Below, piece by piece: positions 9,953 to 16,344 of a stretch of DNA of 28,320 nucleotides. Position numbers and translations under genes: made by a program. This DNA comes from Pseudolysinimonas_A sp965653335. GTDB lineage: Bacteria; Actinomycetota; Actinomycetes; Actinomycetales; Microbacteriaceae. The notes below the pieces were generated by a model, which was given only the letters and a program-made list of their open reading frames with translations, did no database searches and was not told the origin of the DNA. The stretch lies in assembly GCA_965653335.1 (NCBI GenBank), contig CBFGZU010000018.1:1-28320 (forward strand), given 5' to 3'. Each line of letters starts with the position of its first letter. Positions within the stretch are counted from its first letter, which is position 1.

Positions 9953-10769
9953 CGGGCGCACCCTCGCGGACGTCGAGGCGTGCGTCGAGGAGCTCTGGCC
10001 CGTCTCCGGCGCGGAACCGTGGGATGCCGTCGGGCTGCTGTCGGGTGATCCCGGCGCCCGGGTGCGCCGCATCCACCTCGCCGTCGACGCGGTGCTCGAC
10101 ACCGTCGACGAAGCGATCGACGCGCACGCCGACCTCCTGCTCGTACACCACCCGCTGCTCTTGCGCGGGGTGACGACGGTCGCCGAGACGCGTTACAAGG
10201 GCGCGGTCCTCGCTCGGCTCATCCGCGCGAACTGCGCCCTGCTCGCCGCGCACACCAACGCGGACGTCGTATCGGCAGGAACCTCCGCGGTGCTCGCCGA
10301 CCGTCTCGGCTTGCACGATGTTCGTCCGCTCGTGCCGTCGGCGACAGATGCCACGCGCGGCATAGGTCGGGTGGGTGACCTCGCCGAGCCGATGACACTC
10401 GGACGACTGGCCCGTCGAGTGGCCGACATCGTGCCCGCGACCGCTCAGGGCGTGCGCGTCGCCGGGGAGCACGACCGTCCGGTGAGCCGGGTCGCGCTGT
10501 GTGCCGGAGCGGGCGACGCCTACCTCGCGTTGCCCGATGTCCTGGCGGCCGACGTCTACATCACGAGTGACTTGCGCCACCATCCCGCCTCCGAGGCTCG
10601 AGAGAACGCCCGCGTGTCGCGCGGGCCCGCGCTCGTCGACGTGTCGCACTGGGCGAGCGAATGGCTGTGGCTCGATGTCGCGGCCGAACAGCTTCGGGAT
10701 GCCCTGCCGGGTGTGGATGTGACGGTGAGCGACCTGCGCACCGACCCGTGGGAGTTCGCGATCGTCTGA
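9942..10769 (+). CDS. Nif3-like dinuclear metal centre hexameric protein
   Basis: A 275-aa member of the Nif3/YbgI/DUF34 family, cytoplasmic proteins that form hexameric toroids with a dinuclear metal site at each active site. Metal-binding motifs are visible: HHP at 69-71, HTNAD at 104-108, and the C-terminal DVSHWASE. Its enzymatic role is not settled in the literature; some homologues are annotated as GTP cyclohydrolase I type 2. The ATG lies inside the last codons of the permease gene (11-nt overlap), which implies translational coupling. Downstream come the zinc-ribbon protein and RNase HI, an order conserved across actinobacteria. Confidence 0.92.
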   Translation: MTTSGRTLADVEACVEELWPVSGAEPWDAVGLLSGDPGARVRRIHLAVDAVLDTVDEAIDAHADLLLVHHPLLLRGVTTVAETRYKGAVLARLIRANCALLAAHTNADVVSAGTSAVLADRLGLHDVRPLVPSATDATRGIGRVGDLAEPMTLGRLARRVADIVPATAQGVRVAGEHDRPVSRVALCAGAGDAYLALPDVLAADVYITSDLRHHPASEARENARVSRGPALVDVSHWASEWLWLDVAAEQLRDALPGVDVTVSDLRTDPWEFAIV

Positions 10770-10802
10770 TGCGCGAGGTCGAATGATGAGGAAGAAGAAC
10801 GA

Positions 10803-11570
10803 ATGGGCCTGAAGGCCGCCCCCGAACACCAGGCGCTGCTCCTCGACCTGCAAGCGTTCGATACGAGGTTGCAGCAACTCGCGCGCCGCAGCGACAAGCT
10901 GCCCGAGCGCGAGACCGTCGACGCTCTCACCGCGAAGCAGACCGGGCTGCAGCGCACGCGCGCCGAACAGTCCGGCGCTGTCGAAGACTCGCGGCTCGAA
11001 CTCACGCGCACGGAAGCGGATGTCGAGGTCGTGCGAGCGCGGATCGCCCGCGATGCGGAGCGAATGAACACGAGCGCATCGGTGAAAGACGTCACCGCGC
11101 TCGAGCAGGAGCTGGAGTCCCTCGGGCGCCGCAAGAGCGACCTCGAAGACATCGAGCTCGCCGTCATGGAGACGCTCGAACAGCGGGAGGCCGATCTCGC
11201 CGCGACCGACGGCGAACTGTCGGCCCTCACCGCCGCGGTCGCCGAGGCCATTGCGGCGCGCGACGCGGGGCTCGCCGAGATCGAGGCGGAGCGGACGCAG
11301 GTCACCGCGGATCGGCGCGCGATCGCGGCGAAAGTCCCCGCCGACCTCCTCGCCCTCTACGAGAAACAGCGCGAGCGTTACGGCACGGGGGCATCGCACT
11401 TGCGTGGGGGAGTGTCGAGCGCGAGCGGGGTGGCGCTCGCGGCGACCGACATGATCACGATCCGTGCGGCGGCGCCGGACGACGTCATCCTGTGTCCCGA
11501 CTCGAATGCCGTTCTCGTTCGCACGGCGGAGTCGGGGCTGCCGAGCGGCACCGCGGAGGCGGGCCGGTGA
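10803..11570 (+). CDS. Coiled-coil protein of the C4-type zinc ribbon family, cysteines mostly lost
   Basis: A 255-aa protein. Residues about 10-190 form a long charged coiled-coil hairpin, and a short C-terminal domain follows from about 195. In the family that domain is a zinc ribbon with two CxxC-type pairs. Here the first pair position reads RGGVSSASG and the second reads VILCPDSNAVLVRT, so only one Cys of four remains and zinc binding by the usual ligands is not possible. The fold may persist without metal. The protein is usually encoded between Nif3 and RNase HI, as here, and is thought to be a nucleic-acid or protein adaptor; its function is unproven. ATG 10803 follows a purine-rich GAGGAAGAAG Shine-Dalgarno. 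Its stop overlaps the GTG of the next gene. Confidence 0.88.
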   Translation: MGLKAAPEHQALLLDLQAFDTRLQQLARRSDKLPERETVDALTAKQTGLQRTRAEQSGAVEDSRLELTRTEADVEVVRARIARDAERMNTSASVKDVTALEQELESLGRRKSDLEDIELAVMETLEQREADLAATDGELSALTAAVAEAIAARDAGLAEIEAERTQVTADRRAIAAKVPADLLALYEKQRERYGTGASHLRGGVSSASGVALAATDMITIRAAAPDDVILCPDSNAVLVRTAESGLPSGTAEAGR

Positions 11571-12001
11571 CGCGGCGACTCATCGTCGAGGCAGACGGTG
11601 GATCGCGGGGCAACCCGGGCATCGCCGCGGGCGGGTCGGTCGTCATCGACGAGGCCACGGGAGAAGTGCTCGCGGAGCTCGGGGTCTACGTCGGTGTCGC
11701 GACCAACAATGTCGCTGAGTACTCCGGGATGATCGCGGGAGTCACTCGCGCCCTCGCGATCGATTCGGACGCCGAACTGCACATCCGGCTCGACTCGAAA
11801 CTCGTCGTCGAGCAGATGAGCGGGCGGTGGAAGATCAAGCATCCCGACATGGCCGACCTCGCGGCGGAGGCCCGCCGGCTCCTATCGGGAACGCCGGTCG
11901 CCTTCGAGTGGATCCCTCGGCTGGAGAACGCCCGGGCCGACCGGCTCGCGAACGAATCGATGGACAAGAAACTCTCGTTCGCTCGGCCCGAGGTTCCCTG
12001 A
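11567..12001 (+). CDS. Ribonuclease HI family protein
   Basis: A 144-aa enzyme expected to cleave the RNA strand of RNA-DNA hybrids. The four carboxylates of the RNase H active site are in place: Asp10 (VEADGGSRGNPG), Glu51 (NNVAEYSG), Asp76 (IRLDSKLVVEQM) and Asp125 (NARADRLAN). I use the GTG at 11567, which overlaps the preceding TGA as GTGA and follows a GGAGG at a good distance. The longer open frame from 11492 is not supported by family similarity. In M. tuberculosis the homologue Rv2228c is fused to a CobC-like acid phosphatase domain; here the RNase H domain stands alone. The rnpB gene starts about 25 nt after the stop. Confidence 0.93.
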   Translation: MTRRLIVEADGGSRGNPGIAAGGSVVIDEATGEVLAELGVYVGVATNNVAEYSGMIAGVTRALAIDSDAELHIRLDSKLVVEQMSGRWKIKHPDMADLAAEARRLLSGTPVAFEWIPRLENARADRLANESMDKKLSFARPEVP

Positions 12002-12012
12002 GCCGAGTCCGG

Positions 12013-12018
12013 TAGCCT
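12013..12018 (+). promoter_or_regulatory. rnpB: Putative -10 box of rnpB
   Basis: TAGCCT ends 8 nt before the A at 12027 where the P1 helix of RNase P RNA begins. There is no good -35, so the call rests on spacing. Confidence 0.4.
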
Positions 12019-12026
12019 GGAGGGGC

Positions 12027-12449
12027 AAACGGGCCGGCCAGACGGTCGCGTCGTCCGGGTCGCATTCTTCGTGAATGCGTGCCGGATGCCGAGGAACGTC
12101 CGGGCACCACAGGGCAGGGCGGTGGGTAACACCCACCCGGAGTGATCCGCGAGAAAGTGCAACAGAGAGCAGACCGCCTGCTTGACCGGACCTTTCGAGG
12201 GACGTGCAAGTCGGTAAGGGTGAAACGGTGGTGTAAGAGACCACCAGGGGCCCGAGTGATCGGGCTCGCTGGGTAAACCTCGCCTGGTGCAAGGTCAGAC
12301 AGGGAACGCTTGACGGGGCCCCCCGAGTTCCCGGGTAGACCGCTAGAGGGCTGCGGCAACGTAGTCCCGAGAGAGATGGCCGTCACTCAGCAGGCTCTGT
12401 GAAAGCAGAGCGGCTGGGGACAGAACCCGGCGTATCGGCCGACCCGTTT
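12027..12449 (+). ncRNA. rnpB: RNase P RNA, bacterial type A
   Basis: The catalytic RNA that matures the 5' ends of tRNAs. Conserved core blocks appear in the right order: GAGGAACGTCCGGGC with CACAGGGCAGGG near the 5' end, then GTAAGGGTGAAACGGTGG followed by AAGAGACCACC, then the GGGTAAACC and CAAGGTCA region, CCCGGGTAGACCGC, and GGGACAGAACCCGGCGTA near the 3' end. The terminal P1 helix closes the molecule: AAACGGG at 12027 pairs with CCCGTTT ending at 12449. I took these P1 ends as boundaries, so the exact termini may be off by a few bases. It lies directly downstream of RNase HI and converges on the cold-shock gene. Confidence 0.96.
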
Positions 12450-12503
12450 GCACCCCAGCCGTACGCATGAACGTGCGGTCGGTGGAGGAAGCCCCGGAAA
12501 CGA

Positions 12504-12534
12504 CGAACGCGTCGCCCGAGGGACGACGCGTTCG
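12504..12534. terminator. Bidirectional hairpin terminator between rnpB and csp
   Basis: A perfect 11-bp GC-rich stem (12504-12514 with 12524-12534) around a 9-nt loop. It lies 55 nt after rnpB and 15 nt after the csp stop on the other strand. There is no long U run, as is common in high-GC actinobacteria. Confidence 0.7.
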
Positions 12535-12548
12535 CAGGGATGGTGGGA

Positions 12549-12752
12549 TCAGGCGATCTTGATGCTCGCGGCCTGCGGGCCCTTGGGACCCTGCGCGACC
12601 TCGAACGTGACCTTCTGGCCCTCTTCGAGGGACCGGTAGCCCGATGCCTCGATCGCTGAGTAGTGGGCGAACAGATCTTGCGATCCGTCGTCCGGGACAA
12701 TGAAGCCGAAACCCTTTTCGGCATTGAACCACTTCACGGTTCCACTGGGCAT
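12549..12752 (-). CDS. Cold-shock protein (CspA family)
   Basis: A 67-aa single cold-shock domain that binds single-stranded RNA and DNA and acts as an RNA chaperone. The sequence opens MPSGTVKWFNAEKGFGFI, containing the RNP1 motif KGFGFI, followed by the RNP2-equivalent LFAHYSAI and the family ending GPQAASIKIA. I start at ATG 12752; 22 further codons are open upstream but do not belong to the domain. The Shine-Dalgarno is weak (AGAAAG). The leader probably extends into the 159-bp gap before ppgK and contains a small hairpin at 12777-12791 (CTCCG/CGGAG) on the mRNA strand, in keeping with the structured leaders of many csp genes. A possible -10 is minus-strand TACCGT (12810-12805). Confidence 0.95.
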   Translation of the reverse strand: MPSGTVKWFNAEKGFGFIVPDDGSQDLFAHYSAIEASGYRSLEEGQKVTFEVAQGPKGPQAASIKIA

Positions 12753-12911
12753 TACGTACTGCTTTCTGGCGCAAGACTCCGTCGTTCGGAGCAACTGTGC
12801 ATTGACGGTAGCGGACATCGGGAGCGTTTGTCTTCCCCTGCGCCCAGAACTTCACATAACCGAAATATGACGAAACACTAACGAGACGTCGTCGATCGGC
12901 GTCCGCACGCG

Positions 12912-13664
12912 CTAACGGGCGGCGAGCCAGGCGGCACCGAGGATTCCGGCATTGTTCCGCAACTCGGCGGGCACGATCGGAGTGCGCAGCGTGAGGAGCG
13001 GCAAGAACTGGTCGGCCTCCTTCGAGACCCCTCCGCCGACGACGAACAGTTGCGGGGAGAAGAGCATCTCGAGTGTCTCGTAGTAGCGCTGGAGGCGTTC
13101 CGCCCACCGCGCCCAGCTGAGATGCCCGCGCTCCTTCGCGGCGAACGAGGCCCGTCGCTCGGCATCGCGACCGTCGATCTCGAGGTGACCGAGTTCGGTG
13201 TTGGGAATGAGCACACCGTCATAGAGCAGGGCACTGCCGATGCCGGTGCCCAGTGTCGTCATGATGACGAGGCCGCGTCGATCTCGCGCCGCGCCGAACC
13301 GCAACTCGGCGATCCCCGCGGCGTCGGCGTCGTTGACGAACACAATGTCGCGGTTGAGGGTCCGTTCGAACAACGCCTCGGCGGCGAGACCGATCCAGCG
13401 CTGAGAGACGTTGGCCGCCGACATCGTGTGGCCTTCGATGACGACCGCGGGGAAGCACACCCCGACGGGAACCGTGCCGGTGCTGTCGCCGAACCGCTCG
13501 ACCATCGCGGCGACCTCGGTGACGATGTCCGACGGTTCGCCACCGTCGGGCGTCGGAACCTTGATGCGCTCGCTCGCCAGCTCCCCGGTCGAGATATCCA
13601 CGAGGGCGCCCTTAATCCCTGTTCCGCCGACATCGATTCCGATCGCGAGGGTGCTCGTCGCCAT
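12912..13664 (-). CDS. ppgK: Polyphosphate glucokinase
   Basis: A 250-aa ROK-family sugar kinase that phosphorylates glucose to glucose-6-phosphate in the cytoplasm, using inorganic polyphosphate as well as ATP. Features are the phosphate-binding motif IGIDVGGTGIKG (residues 8-19), the catalytic aspartate in VNDADAAG (Asp112 or Asp114), TTLGTGIGSAL, and ELGHLEIDGRDAERR, which resembles the actinobacterial PpgK signature. The ROK zinc-cysteine cluster is absent, as expected for PpgK. ATG 13664 follows a strong GAGGAAGGA Shine-Dalgarno. An in-frame ATG at 13682 is possible but poorly placed. It lies 14 nt after map, so the two are likely co-transcribed. Confidence 0.94.
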   Translation of the reverse strand: MATSTLAIGIDVGGTGIKGALVDISTGELASERIKVPTPDGGEPSDIVTEVAAMVERFGDSTGTVPVGVCFPAVVIEGHTMSAANVSQRWIGLAAEALFERTLNRDIVFVNDADAAGIAELRFGAARDRRGLVIMTTLGTGIGSALLYDGVLIPNTELGHLEIDGRDAERRASFAAKERGHLSWARWAERLQRYYETLEMLFSPQLFVVGGGVSKEADQFLPLLTLRTPIVPAELRNNAGILGAAWLAAR

Positions 13665-13678
13665 GCCGGCATCCTTCC

Positions 13679-14563
13679 TCATGGCAGGGTCAGTACATCG
13701 GAGCCGTGGTCGGTGACGACGATCGTATGCTCGAACTGCGCCGTCAGCCGACGGTCGCGCGTGACGACCGTCCAGCCGTCCTGCCACTCCTCCCCGTCGA
13801 TCGTGCCGGGGTGTTCGGGGGTTCCGACCGTCAGCATCGGCTCAATCGTAAAGACCATCCCCGGCTCCATCACGGTGGCGTGATCGGGGGCGGCGTCGTA
13901 GTGCGGCACGATGAGTCCCGAGTGGAACGTCTCGCCGACGCCGTGGCCGGTGTAGTCGCGCACGACGCCGTAGCCGAAACGGCTCGCGTAACTCTCGATC
14001 GCGCGACCGATGACGTTGATCTCGCGGCCCGGTGCGACCGACCGGATGCCGCGGGTCAACGCTTCGCGGGTGCGCTCGATGAGCGCGGCGGCCTCGGCGG
14101 CGACCTCGCCGACGCCGAAGGCGGCGCAGAGGTCGCCGTGCATTCCGTCCTTGAACGCGGTGATGTCGACTTTGACGATGTCACCGTCCCGCAACACGGT
14201 GTCATCGGGGATGCCGTGGCAGATCACTTCGTTCACCGATGTGCAGATCGATTTGGGGAAGCCCCGGTAGCCGAGCGCCGACGGATAGGCGTCGTGCGCG
14301 ACGAGGAACTCGTGCCCGACGGCATCCAGCTCGTCGGTGGTCACGCCCGGGCGGATGGCGGCGCCGACGGCCTCGACCGCTTGCGCGGCGATGCGCCCGG
14401 CCGCGCGGATGCGTTCCACCTCGTCGGCGTCGTACCGGTCGTCACCCGTATAGGGGCGAGGGGCCGGTCGCCCGACGTATTCGGGTCGCGGAATGCGATC
14501 AGGCACCCGGCGGGACGGTCCGACGCGTCCCGGGAGGAGGAATCCGGCATCGTCGCGAGGCAT
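13679..14563 (-). CDS. map: Type I methionine aminopeptidase with N-terminal extension (MetAP1c type)
   Basis: A 294-aa cytoplasmic metalloprotease that removes the initiator methionine. The five metal ligands are all present: Asp133 (KVDITAF), Asp144 (MHGDLC), His207 (YTGHGVG), Glu241 (TIEPML) and Glu278 (QFEHTI). The substrate-pocket block GFPKSICTSVNEVICHGIP is intact. About 40 residues precede the catalytic domain and include a proline-rich stretch (RIPRPEYVGRPAPRP), matching the extended MetAP1c of mycobacteria, whose linker is thought to contact the ribosome. A -10 box 6 nt upstream of the ATG suggests leaderless expression. It is divergent from a 57-aa gene that starts 33 bp away. Confidence 0.97.
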   Translation of the reverse strand: MPRDDAGFLLPGRVGPSRRVPDRIPRPEYVGRPAPRPYTGDDRYDADEVERIRAAGRIAAQAVEAVGAAIRPGVTTDELDAVGHEFLVAHDAYPSALGYRGFPKSICTSVNEVICHGIPDDTVLRDGDIVKVDITAFKDGMHGDLCAAFGVGEVAAEAAALIERTREALTRGIRSVAPGREINVIGRAIESYASRFGYGVVRDYTGHGVGETFHSGLIVPHYDAAPDHATVMEPGMVFTIEPMLTVGTPEHPGTIDGEEWQDGWTVVTRDRRLTAQFEHTIVVTDHGSDVLTLP

Positions 14564-14569
14564 GAATCG

Positions 14570-14575
14570 AGCGTA
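14570..14575 (-). promoter_or_regulatory. -10 box for leaderless map mRNA
   Basis: Minus-strand TACGCT ends 6 nt before the map ATG at 14563, with no Shine-Dalgarno between. Confidence 0.5.
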
Positions 14576-14582
14576 CCGAGCG

Positions 14583-14588
14583 TAGGCT
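14583..14588 (+). promoter_or_regulatory. -10 box for leaderless small-protein mRNA
   Basis: TAGGCT ends 7 nt before the ATG at 14596. It is back to back with the map -10, only 7 bp apart, so both start sites lie within about 35 bp. Confidence 0.5.
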
Positions 14589-14595
14589 GAAGATC

Positions 14596-14769
14596 ATGAG
14601 CGAGTGGTGGTACAACCACAAGACCGGTGAGGTCGAGGAGGGGCCGCAGTCCCTCGGATCCGACCGCGACGGGCCGTACGCCAGCCGCGAAGACGCGGCG
14701 CGCGCTCCCGAGATCGCGCGAGAGCGCGCGCGGGCCTGGGCGGCCGAGGAAGCGGCCGAAGACAGTTAG
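14596..14769 (+). CDS. Small conserved actinobacterial protein, 57 aa
   Basis: ATG 14596 to TAG 14769 encodes a soluble, highly charged protein that opens MSEWWYNHKTGEVEEGPQS and continues with DGPYASREDAARAPEIARER and an acidic tail. It has no membrane segment or signal. I recognise the WWYN-KTGEVEEG-S-GPY-TREEAARAPE pattern from small proteins encoded beside map in many Microbacteriaceae and relatives. These are sometimes mislabelled methionine aminopeptidase because of their neighbour. The GPY-sREdA-RA part recalls a single SPOR-like repeat, but a function cannot be assigned. It is leaderless by the -10 spacing. Its stop overlaps the stop of the convergent DUF72 gene by 3 nt. Confidence 0.8.
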   Translation: MSEWWYNHKTGEVEEGPQSLGSDRDGPYASREDAARAPEIARERARAWAAEEAAEDS

Positions 14770-15500
14770 CGCGAGAGCGCGGCGAGAAGCGACTCGGCGT
14801 CGCGGGGCGAGTGCACCTTGTTCTCGGTGACGCAGTAGACGTACGCGTCTCGACCGGCCGCGAGTTGGGCGCGAATCCAGTCGGCCCATGGTCGGGTGCC
14901 CGCCGCGCCGTATCCGTCGGGGTAGCGATCGAGGTCGCCGTGCAATCGGGCGTACGCGAAGCCGGCGGTGGGCCAGTCGAGTACCGGCCAGCCGTTCTCG
15001 GTGTCGCTCAGCACGACCGCGACGCCCGCCGCCGCTGCCTGGTCACGGAACGCGCGGCAGTCGAACGACGGATGCCGCACCTCGAGGGCGTGACGCAGCC
15101 CCGTTCCGTGGAGGATGCCGAGGAAGGTCTCGACGGTCGACGCCTCGTACGGCAGATCGGCGGGGGTCTGCCACAGGACGGGTCCGAGTTTCCGCCCGAG
15201 GTCGAGCACGCCCGAGTCGAGGAATCGCGCGACGGGCTCGGCGACGTCGCGCAGCTTCCTGATGGCGGTCACGAATCGGGGAGCCTTGACCGCGAAGACG
15301 AATCCCTCGGGCACGGCGTCGCGCCACGCGGCCCACGAGTCGCGTCGGGGTGTGGCATAGAACGAGGTGTTGATTTCGAGCGACGTGACGCGCGTCGCGG
15401 CGTGCGCGAGCTCGTCCGCCTGCCGAAGTCCCGCCGGATAGAACGTGCCGCGCCAGGGCGGGTAGACCCACCCGGCCATTCCGACGACGGCGTTCGGCAC
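14766..15500 (-). CDS. DUF72 domain protein
   Basis: A 244-aa TIM-barrel-like protein of the DUF72 (YecE) family, with no settled function. Family blocks include GMAGWVYPPWRGTFYP near the N-terminus, LEINTSFYATP, FAVKAPRFVTAIRKL, ALEVRHPSF and FAYARLHGD. I use the GTG at 15500, 1 nt after the panB stop, which matches the family N-terminus; 25 further open codons upstream lie within panB. Co-transcription with panB and nadE is likely. The gene converges on the 57-aa gene, and the two stop codons overlap. Confidence 0.9.
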   Translation of the reverse strand: MPNAVVGMAGWVYPPWRGTFYPAGLRQADELAHAATRVTSLEINTSFYATPRRDSWAAWRDAVPEGFVFAVKAPRFVTAIRKLRDVAEPVARFLDSGVLDLGRKLGPVLWQTPADLPYEASTVETFLGILHGTGLRHALEVRHPSFDCRAFRDQAAAAGVAVVLSDTENGWPVLDWPTAGFAYARLHGDLDRYPDGYGAAGTRPWADWIRAQLAAGRDAYVYCVTENKVHSPRDAESLLAALSR

Positions 15501-15501
15501 G

Positions 15502-16320
15502 TCAGTCGTCGTAGGAGTGCTCGGGTGCCGGGTAGGCGCCCGACGCCACATCCGCAGCCCAGGCCGTTGCGGCATCCCCGAGCACGTGCGCGATGTTCGC
15601 GTACTGCTTGACGAACTTCGGGATGCGACCGGTCGTCAGCCCCGCCCAGTCCGTCCAGACGAGCAGCTGACCGTCGCAGTGCGGGCCGGCACCGACGCTG
15701 ATCGTGGGAATGGACAGTTCGGCGGTCACGCGCTTCGCCGCCTCGTTCGGCACCATCTCGAGCACGACGGCGAACGCGCCCGCCGCTTCGACCGCGCGGG
15801 CATCGGTGAGGAGCGCCTCGATTCCCGACTCACCGCGACCTTGGATGACATGGCCCCCGAGCTGATGCTCGCTCTGCGGCGTGAACCCGATGTGCGCCAT
15901 GACCGGGATCCCCGCCGAGACGATGCGACGGATCTGCTCGGCGCTCCGCACCCCGCCCTCGAGTTTCACGGCATGCGCGCCCGTCTCCTTCATGAAACGG
16001 AACGCCGTGTGCAGCGCCTCGTCGGCTGACGTCTCATACGACCCGAACGGCATGTCGGCGACGACGAACGCCCGCTTGGCGGCGCTCGCGACCCCGCGGG
16101 TGAGCGGGATGAGGTCATCCAGGGTCACCGGAACCGTCGTGTCGTAGCCGAGCACGTTGTTGCCCGCCGAGTCGCCGACCAGCAGGAAGTCGATGCCCGC
16201 CCTGTCGAAGATCGCGGCGGTCAACATGTCGTACGACGTGAGGCCGGTGATCTTGATGCCCTGCTGCTTGGCGTTGTGGAAATGTCGGGTGCGCACGCGT
16301 TTGACGACGTCGTCTGCCAT
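15502..16320 (-). CDS. panB: 3-methyl-2-oxobutanoate hydroxymethyltransferase
   Basis: A 272-aa enzyme that transfers a hydroxymethyl group from methylene-tetrahydrofolate to 2-oxoisovalerate to make ketopantoate, the first committed step to pantothenate and CoA. Mg-binding residues are Asp50 (LLVGDSAG) and Asp89 (VVADMPFGSY). Other active-site residues are Lys119 (VKLEGG) and the likely catalytic Glu188 (VLEMVPNEAAK). GGHVIQGR and ISVGAGPHCDGQ are also conserved. A -10 box lies 6 nt upstream of ATG 16320, within the 24-nt gap after nadE. The gene could thus be read both from its own leaderless promoter and from nadE. Confidence 0.97.
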   Translation of the reverse strand: MADDVVKRVRTRHFHNAKQQGIKITGLTSYDMLTAAIFDRAGIDFLLVGDSAGNNVLGYDTTVPVTLDDLIPLTRGVASAAKRAFVVADMPFGSYETSADEALHTAFRFMKETGAHAVKLEGGVRSAEQIRRIVSAGIPVMAHIGFTPQSEHQLGGHVIQGRGESGIEALLTDARAVEAAGAFAVVLEMVPNEAAKRVTAELSIPTISVGAGPHCDGQLLVWTDWAGLTTGRIPKFVKQYANIAHVLGDAATAWAADVASGAYPAPEHSYDD

Positions 16321-16326
16321 GGCTCC

Positions 16327-16332
16327 AGGCTA
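16327..16332 (-). promoter_or_regulatory. Putative -10 box in front of panB
   Basis: Minus-strand TAGCCT ends 6 nt before the panB ATG. The spacer GGAGCC also resembles a Shine-Dalgarno but is too close to the ATG to be a normal one. Confidence 0.45.
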
Positions 16333-16344
16333 GTGCGACCCGAG

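Noticed and set aside
8486..10102. 538-codon minus-strand frame opposite the permease
   Set aside because: Highly charged antisense shadow. The plus-strand frame has clear membrane helices and couples to Nif3.
9729..11399. 556-codon minus-strand frame opposite Nif3 and the zinc-ribbon gene
   Set aside because: No domain is recognisable, and it spans two well-supported plus-strand genes and their boundary.
12343..13107. Minus-strand frames across rnpB, csp and the start of the ppgK region
   Set aside because: They read through RNase P RNA and the terminator hairpin in frames unlike csp or ppgK.
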